Below the pieces are notes generated by a model. The model was not told the DNA's origin. It was given only the letters and a program-made list of their open reading frames with translations, and searched no databases. A DNA stretch of 64,000 nucleotides from Suipraeoptans intestinalis (GTDB taxonomy: Bacteria; Bacillota; Clostridia; Lachnospirales; Lachnospiraceae): NCBI RefSeq assembly GCF_009696485.1, contig NZ_VULY01000018.1:248001-312000 (forward strand), written 5' to 3'. A program made the translations under genes and the position numbers. This document shows positions 63,147 through 64,000 of this stretch, one piece after another; position 1 is the stretch's first letter, and every line of letters starts with the position of its first letter.

Positions 63147-64000
63147 CTATATCCTTTCTTCCTCTCCAAAATCCAACTGCAGGGGCATGTGGTTTACCCT
63201 GCTCTCCTCTGGCGGAATCTGCATGTATTCCCCATATATTTTGGTGAGAAACTCATGGTTGCATTTTGGAAGACATACCTCTATCCCCTCGAAACTTCCA
63301 GTCTGAAGCGGAAAAATATCTTCTTTTCGAATCATATCTTTCAAACATCCGGCATATTCAAAGGATGTTACATATTCACTTCTTTCTTCCGGCGTATTAT
63401 AGCGAGTAGAAGCTTTCACAAACTGTCTGTAGATCCACCTTGGACTGATCCGAAGTCCCGCAAGGATCAGATGTATCCCCTGACAGATCCCTTTGTATAA
63501 AGTTCCCAAAATACCCTTGGTGGGAATTGACGGTTTTCCCGTTCCGGACAAAAAAAGCAGCCGCCCCCAAAAAATCGCTTTCCTCGCCTGGCGGCTCCGC
63601 TTTTTTTCCTCTTTTGCCACGTAATCAAGCGGAAAGATATCCATAAAAATTGCCTGTTCACATTTCAGGTGCTTGGATCCTTCCGTCACAAACACTGTTC
63701 CTTTTTTCTGGATGTGGGTTACTGTGCAGGCATATCTTTTATCAATTTCCGGCGTCAGCAGGCTGTATCTTTCCCCCAGTTCTTCCTGAAACACTCCGCA
63801 AAATCGATTGTAGTCTTCCCTTAACATTGCCACATCAATATCGTCATCCCAGGGAATAAATCCTTCGTGACGAACCGCACCGATCGCCGTTCCGTATATC
63901 ACAAAGTATGGAAAGCCGTGTTTCTGACAAACATGAATAAAGTCCTCCAGCATATTCTTTTGCACTTTGTGCAGTTTCTCCAGGCTTTTTGCATCATACT
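63147..64000 (-). CDS. licD: LicD family phosphotransferase, N-terminus beyond right edge
   Basis: At least 284 residues are visible. The in-frame GTG at 63965 is not taken as the start because the frame stays open to the window edge (YDAKSLEKLHKVQKNMLEDF), as in longer LicD proteins. The core is VCQKHGFPYFVIYGTAIGAVRHEGFIPWDDDIDVAML with the DDDID metal site, then VFVTEGSKHLKCEQAIFMDIFPLDY. LicD proteins move phosphocholine (or related groups) from a CDP donor to sugars. Choline-binding proteins in the same region support phosphocholine, but no licABC genes are in view. Confidence 0.92.
   Translation of the reverse strand, partial: YDAKSLEKLHKVQKNMLEDFIHVCQKHGFPYFVIYGTAIGAVRHEGFIPWDDDIDVAMLREDYNRFCGVFQEELGERYSLLTPEIDKRYACTVTHIQKKGTVFVTEGSKHLKCEQAIFMDIFPLDYVAKEEKKRSRQARKAIFWGRLLFLSGTGKPSIPTKGILGTLYKGICQGIHLILAGLRISPRWIYRQFVKASTRYNTPEERSEYVTSFEYAGCLKDMIRKEDIFPLQTGSFEGIEVCLPKCNHEFLTKIYGEYMQIPPEESRVNHMPLQLDFGEEERI

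Overview
The window looks like a chromosomal segment of a low-to-mid GC, Gram-positive anaerobe of the class Clostridia, most likely family Lachnospiraceae (Blautia, Dorea or Mediterraneibacter type). The signs are the ireB-ruvX-DUF1292-fur-rnj gene order, strong AGGAGG-type ribosome sites with frequent GTG/TTG starts, choline-binding cell-wall repeats, LytR-CpsA-Psr (LCP) ligases, a cohesin-domain surface protein, and no outer-membrane genes. The genus is an inference. I see no rRNA, tRNA, CRISPR array, transposase or phage gene.

Left part (about 1-20.5 kb) is housekeeping. It holds a truncated cysteine synthase, a plus-strand cytidylate-kinase-like gene, and a long minus-strand run: ireB, ruvX, DUF1292, Fur-family regulator, RNase J, trmR, a U32 tRNA hydroxylase, endonuclease IV and a GNAT acetyltransferase. 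Then come mtaB with a divergent HPr-like gene lacking the catalytic histidine, a tRNA/rRNA modification and sulfur group (prmA, rsmE, cysteine desulfurase, thiI), and a glmS-LRR-VWA-MoxR-ArsC/Spx-like run.

Right part (about 20.5-64 kb) is one large cell-surface polysaccharide region, nearly all on the minus strand. In transcription order from the right edge: LicD (cut by the window end) and a Wzx-type flippase; a choline-binding amidase/glucosaminidase with its own promoter; a GT4 - DPM-like GT2 - DUF2304 - DUF2142 - acyltransferase - giant glycosyltransferase run; a second run from a strong promoter with a hairpin leader (GT2, dual-module GT, Wzm/TagG, Wzt/TagH, a two-TM protein); a GT4-pyruvyltransferase fusion; a third run from another promoter carrying the same leader hairpin (GT2, two WsaF-like GTs, epimerase, GerMN lipoprotein, rfbA-rfbB-rfbD-rfbC, choline-binding L,D-transpeptidase); and a four-gene operon (priming sugar transferase, LCP ligase, Wzy-like polymerase, rhamnosyltransferase-like GT2), followed by a second LCP and the cohesin protein. 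One GT2 gene is on the plus strand.

Taken together the genes can make dTDP-L-rhamnose, start a chain on undecaprenyl phosphate, extend it with about a dozen glycosyltransferases, decorate it (pyruvyl, acyl, LicD phospho-group), export it by an ABC and/or Wzx/Wzy route, and ligate it to the wall through LCP enzymes. Two choline-binding wall enzymes in the same region suggest that the surface polymer carries phosphocholine. The feature I find least explained is a conserved promoter-plus-hairpin leader at two places in the locus (about 40.33-40.40 and 49.57-49.66 kb).
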